Of a stretch of DNA of 41,753 nucleotides, positions 38,391 to 41,753 are shown piece after piece (within the stretch, counting starts at the first letter, position 1; each line of letters starts with the position of its first letter). The DNA is from Gp6-AA40 sp035647075 (GTDB lineage Bacteria; Acidobacteriota; Vicinamibacteria; Vicinamibacterales; UBA2999): the NCBI GenBank assembly GCA_035647075.1, contig DASROF010000249.1:1-41753 (forward strand). Direction: 5' to 3'. The notes under the pieces are model-generated. The model was not told the DNA's origin, did not search any database, and saw only the letters and a program-made list of their open reading frames with translations. Position numbers and translations under genes: made by a program.

Positions 38391-38418
38391 CAGGGGCCGA
38401 CCGCACGGTCGGCCCCTG
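38391..38418. terminator. Family B long palindrome, probable bidirectional terminator
   Basis: Perfect 12-bp arms CAGGGGCCGACC and GGTCGGCCCCTG surround a GCAC loop. The core is GGCCGACC as in family B. It separates the convergent MBL-fold and VHEWGTF genes. No T-tract follows on either strand. Confidence 0.65.
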
Positions 38419-38423
38419 CAGGC

Positions 38424-40211
38424 CTAACGAATCATCTTCCAGATTTCCGTCGCTTTGTCGTTCTGACCCGTTGCTTCGTAGAGATACGCCAGACTCAGTT
38501 GCGACGCGCGACTGTCCGGCGTCGCTCTGAGCACGGTCTCGTGCGTCGCAACGAGGCGCGGCGCTTCGCCAGTCGTCACGGCATACTGCCCGAACTTCCG
38601 CCCCACGTACCAGTCCTTGAAGAACGACCAATCGCGCGGGCCCATCGTCGTGTGGCAACCGGCGCACATCTTCGGCTGCTGGAACTGACTGCCGAACTCG
38701 ACGAACTTCCCGTACCACTTGAGCGCTTCGGCATCGTGGCCCGCACCCTCGTTCGCGCGCGCGAGCGCACGGAACATGTGCCGCGACAAGTGGTCGTCCA
38801 TCGCCGGCTGGCGCATCGTCGCCAGTTGCGCGAGCGCCGACTCCCCTTCCTGCTTCGCCTCCGAGGTCAGGCCGACCTCCCGCAACAGGCTCGCCAGCTG
38901 CGCCTGGATGTAGACCGGCTCCGTGGACACGCGCTCGCCCGTGGCTGCATCGGTAAACGCGGTCCGCAGCTCGGTCACGAAATCGGTCAGCAGCAGGCGA
39001 CGGGCAAGCGTTCGGACCTGTTCGTCGGTACTGGCCTGCAACGTGCGGCGGACGATCGGTTCCACATAGCGCCCTTCGCTGCGCAGGAGATCGAAGGCTT
39101 GCTCACGGACCTGGGGGTTCGACGAGGCCAACGCCCCGATCGCCTTCTCCGCCCGCGACTCTCGATCACGGTCGAGCAACTCGACGCGCCCGACCATGAC
39201 ACGTACGAGCTGCTCCGGCGCCGGAGTAATGCGCATCGGGATGAAGCGGTCGGTCCATGATTGCGGCATCACGAAGAGCACCCGCACGCCGTCGGTCTTG
39301 AAGTAGCTGCTCTTCCAGGTATTGACCATCGCGAGCGCTTCCTTCTTGTACAAGCCGCTGGCCACGAGCCGGCTGGCGACGTCTGCCGATACCTGTTCGA
39401 CGAACTGATCGAGCGGCAGCGCGTGATCCATGGCCGGAACGGCCTGATCGAAACCGCTGTCCGGTTTGAGAGCCGTGGTGTAGGTGTACGCCCCACGCCC
39501 GTTCTCCACCCGCAAAACGAAGAGGTGATGAAGCCCGTCACGTTCCGTTGTCGAAGCGGTGATGCGCCCGTCGCTGAAGCGCATCTGGACTGGCAGCGGG
39601 GCTTCGCCGAGACCCCGGTAGAAGATGAAGCGCTCCCATTCTTCGGGCGACGTGGATTGTGTCCGATCGGTCGTCACGAACCCTGCGTCAACGTCGCGCG
39701 CGTAGTTCCACAGCGCGTCGCTGCTCGTCGCCGGCGGCTCGCCGTGTTTCATGTCGGGCGGCCTGACGAGGACCGACCAGCTGATGCGGCCGTTGCGTGG
39801 CTGCGGCGGCGAGCTCACCTGCACGATTCCAGGCGCGACGGTTGTGGCTTGCGGGTACCACTGCGTCCAGAGTCCCGTCGGAAAGTCGACCTCGACCTGC
39901 ACCTTCGACAGCTGTCGTGGATAGAAGTAGATGACCGGCGTCTCACCCTTCACCCGCGACATCGGCAGATGCAGCTGATCCTTGCTGCGTGCGTGCACGA
40001 ACGACGGCAGAGCATGCTCCTCGTGGTACATCCCGTCGAGCGAGACGCCATCGGAGCCATTCATGGCGAGGAACGTGCCCCACTCATGCACGATCAGCCC
40101 GGTTGAATCACTGGGCGCCGCCCGTCGACTCGCTGTCGCTCGTTCAGGGCTGGGCCAGATGGCGATGGCGGCAAGGGTGAGGGCAGAGGCGATCAGAATG
40201 CGCAGCTTCAC
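38424..40211 (-). CDS. Exported VHEWGTF-family protein with HEAT/TPR region and one haem motif
   Basis: A 595-residue exported protein. GTG at 40211 is the start because GGAGG lies 5 bp upstream and a signal peptide (LRILIASALTLAAIAIWPS) follows; a longer frame upstream has no signal. The first domain begins TGLIVHEWGTFLAMNGSDGV, a motif I know from planctomycete and acidobacterial proteins of unknown function, and contains TPVIYFYPRQLSKVQVEVDF and ERFIFYRGLGEAPLPVQMRF. Residues ~370-560 are helical repeats (EKAIGALASSNPQVREQAFD, ALKWYGKFVEFGSQ), then a single haem-binding motif KMCAGCHTTMGP near residue 515 and a TPR-like tail LSLAYLYEATGQNDKATEIW. Confidence 0.8.
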   Translation of the reverse strand: MKLRILIASALTLAAIAIWPSPERATASRRAAPSDSTGLIVHEWGTFLAMNGSDGVSLDGMYHEEHALPSFVHARSKDQLHLPMSRVKGETPVIYFYPRQLSKVQVEVDFPTGLWTQWYPQATTVAPGIVQVSSPPQPRNGRISWSVLVRPPDMKHGEPPATSSDALWNYARDVDAGFVTTDRTQSTSPEEWERFIFYRGLGEAPLPVQMRFSDGRITASTTERDGLHHLFVLRVENGRGAYTYTTALKPDSGFDQAVPAMDHALPLDQFVEQVSADVASRLVASGLYKKEALAMVNTWKSSYFKTDGVRVLFVMPQSWTDRFIPMRITPAPEQLVRVMVGRVELLDRDRESRAEKAIGALASSNPQVREQAFDLLRSEGRYVEPIVRRTLQASTDEQVRTLARRLLLTDFVTELRTAFTDAATGERVSTEPVYIQAQLASLLREVGLTSEAKQEGESALAQLATMRQPAMDDHLSRHMFRALARANEGAGHDAEALKWYGKFVEFGSQFQQPKMCAGCHTTMGPRDWSFFKDWYVGRKFGQYAVTTGEAPRLVATHETVLRATPDSRASQLSLAYLYEATGQNDKATEIWKMIR

Positions 40212-40273
40212 GGCGTCCTCCAAATCGCCAATTGGACGGTGGATGCCGCTGGATTCTTCCCTGGAGGGTCCGG

Positions 40274-41752
40274 CTACAGCGCGGCTGAGAATTCCGAGTA
40301 GCTGCCGACCATGAGCCGACGGGATGCGACGATCGGTTGCCCGGATACCAGGAGTTCCTCGAGTTTGGCGGCTGGCATCGGCGGCGAAAAGAGGAAGCCT
40401 TGTGCGTGGCGGCACCCGAGGCGTTCCAGTTCGAGCGCCTGCACTTCGTCCTCGACGCCTTCGGCGACCACTCCGGTGCCGAGCGTCTGTGCCAGTGCGA
40501 GGATGCTCTCGACGATCGCCGGTCGCTCCGGGAGCAGCAGGCTGGCCACGAAGGACCGATCGATCTTCAGAGCGTCCACGGGCAGCTGGTGCAGGTGGCT
40601 GAGCGACGAGTGGCCGGTTCCGAAATCATCGAGATAGATCTTCACGCCCAGCTCTCGCAGTTGCTGCAATAGCACGGCGGCCGTGTGCAATGAACCCAAG
40701 ATCGCTGTTTCGGTAACCTCGAGGCGCAGATGGCCAGGCATCAGACCCGCGTCTCGAACCGCCTCTTCGACGGTGCGGAGGAAACTCTGCTGAACGAGCT
40801 GACGTGTGGAGACGTTGACGGTGATGCAGTCGAAGCCGCTGGCCGGGAATCGCCGCTGCCAATCGGCGAACGATCGGCACGCCTCGCGGAGCACCCAGGT
40901 CCCGAGCGCATCCATGAGGCCGAGCTCCTCTGCCACCGGAATGAACGTCGCTGGAGATACAGGTGTCCCGTCGCGCGTCCAGCGCACGAGCGCTTCGAAG
41001 CCGGCACACTCGCCGGAGCTCAACGACACGATCGGCTGATAGTGCACTTCGAACTCGTTGCACGTCACCGCATGCCGCAAGTCACTCTCGAGACCGAGCC
41101 GATCCATCGCCTGTGCATGCATCTGGGCGTCGAACACTTCATGCCGCGACCTGCCCCTGGCCTTGGCGTGGTACATCGCCGTGTCGGCGTCGCGCATGAT
41201 GTCGTCGGGACTCTCGTAGCGGAAGGCGCTGAAGGCGATGCCGATACTGGTGGACGTGAAGACCTCGCGGCCGCCGATCACGAACGCGGCGCTGAACGCG
41301 TCCTGAATTCTGAACGCGATCGCGTTAGCCTGCGCTTCGTCCCGGAGCTCGTTGAGGAAGATCGCGAATTCGTCACCACCGAGTCGTGCGAGGGAGTCTC
41401 CCTCGCGGAGGCAGGACTCCAGCCGGCGCGACACCGCGATGAGAAGCTCGTCTCCAACCAGGTGACCCAGGCTGTCGTTGATCGCCTTGAAACGGTCGAG
41501 ATCGAGGAACAGCACCGCGAAGTGACCGCCCTGGCGCTTCTTCAACGCGCTGAGACGGAACCCGAGTGCCTCCACGAAAATGGTGCGGTTATTCAGGCCC
41601 GTCAACGGATCCCGGGATCCGGTGTCGCCCAGCGGGCGCTCGATTTCCGTTCGATCGGTCACGTCGATGAGCGACCCGCCAAGGCGGACCGCCTGTCGGC
41701 GGGCGCCGCGCACCACGAGGCCCCGGCAGAGCACGTGCCGGTACGTCCCGTC
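40274..41752 (-). CDS. PAS-GGDEF-EAL bifunctional cyclic-di-GMP protein (5' end outside window)
   Basis: The minus-strand frame is open to the window edge, so the N-terminus is missing. What is visible is the end of a PAS/PAC sensor domain (DGTYRHVLCRGLVVR, LGGSLIDVTDRTEIERP), a GGDEF diguanylate cyclase (DPLTGLNNRTIFVEAL, LFLDLDRFKAINDSLGH, LARLGGDEFAIFLNEL with an intact active site) and an EAL phosphodiesterase (FEVHYQPIVSLSSGECAGFE, ALVRW, VTVNVS-like ITVNVSTRQL, EVTETAILGS, LDDFGTGHSSL, KIDRSFV and VAEGVEDE). Both active sites look intact. It makes and degrades cyclic-di-GMP in response to a PAS signal. The stop lies in a degenerate half of a family A palindrome. Confidence 0.95.
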   Translation of the reverse strand, partial: DGTYRHVLCRGLVVRGARRQAVRLGGSLIDVTDRTEIERPLGDTGSRDPLTGLNNRTIFVEALGFRLSALKKRQGGHFAVLFLDLDRFKAINDSLGHLVGDELLIAVSRRLESCLREGDSLARLGGDEFAIFLNELRDEAQANAIAFRIQDAFSAAFVIGGREVFTSTSIGIAFSAFRYESPDDIMRDADTAMYHAKARGRSRHEVFDAQMHAQAMDRLGLESDLRHAVTCNEFEVHYQPIVSLSSGECAGFEALVRWTRDGTPVSPATFIPVAEELGLMDALGTWVLREACRSFADWQRRFPASGFDCITVNVSTRQLVQQSFLRTVEEAVRDAGLMPGHLRLEVTETAILGSLHTAAVLLQQLRELGVKIYLDDFGTGHSSLSHLHQLPVDALKIDRSFVASLLLPERPAIVESILALAQTLGTGVVAEGVEDEVQALELERLGCRHAQGFLFSPPMPAAKLEELLVSGQPIVASRRLMVGSYSEFSAAL

Positions 41753-41753
41753 C

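Noticed and set aside
1..41752. Search by eye for tRNA, rRNA and phage or integrase genes
   Set aside because: No tRNA arm motifs, rRNA signatures, integrase or phage structural genes were found.

Overview
The window comes from a high-GC bacterial chromosome, most likely an Acidobacteriota of the Vicinamibacteria type. The pointers are a TIGR03435-family secreted protein, a large set of exported paralogs with the PDLSGIW/GDTLVVET signature, DUF6152 proteins, and dispersed palindromes whose translations read VVSGFSRT or VRLKPDTT. The lineage is an inference from remembered families; no search was run. There is no transposase, CRISPR array, rRNA or recognisable tRNA. Forty-eight protein genes are supported, two of them cut by the window edges. 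Many carry signal peptides, so the region is rich in exported proteins.

Layout. 1-5.9 kb: a truncated amidohydrolase translationally coupled to a TIGR03435 protein, a 189-nt structured element that resembles 6S RNA, a VOC protein, an NHL-repeat protein, a TonB-like protein, a Tat-exported sugar isomerase-like protein and a stand-alone Clp N-domain protein. 5.9-16.6 kb: a first GDTLVVET paralog, DinB, glycosyltransferase 2 and a small membrane protein, YceI, a lipoprotein, an O-methyltransferase overlapping a TrkA-N potassium channel, a membrane protein, an ECF sigma factor with a membrane partner, a second paralog and a TMEM175-like channel. 16.7-26.5 kb: di-heme cytochrome c peroxidase, a second YceI, an alpha/beta hydrolase, a cytochrome c/PQQ-dehydrogenase operon, an NTF2-like protein, an unusual SDR with a zinc-ribbon-like insert and a lytic transglycosylase. 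26.5-31.9 kb: a paralog coupled to a free DUF6152 gene, several small proteins and a MetE-like protein. 32.4-38.4 kb: five more paralogs side by side, two fused to DUF6152, followed by a Tat-exported metallo-beta-lactamase-fold hydrolase. 38.4 kb to the end: a VHEWGTF protein with one haem motif, and a truncated PAS-GGDEF-EAL protein.

Two patterns stand out. The first is eight diverged copies of one exported protein family in 31 kb, with DUF6152 present both as a separate coupled gene and as a fused N-terminal domain. This points to a periplasmic two-component module of unknown function. The second is a set of small repeats at gene boundaries: two palindrome families (core GTCCGGCTNNAGCCGGAC and core GGCCGACCTNNAGGTCGGCC) and short tandem arrays with 7-bp or 9-bp units. 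These repeats supply stop codons, form N-termini, and in one case are inserted in frame inside the MetE-like enzyme.
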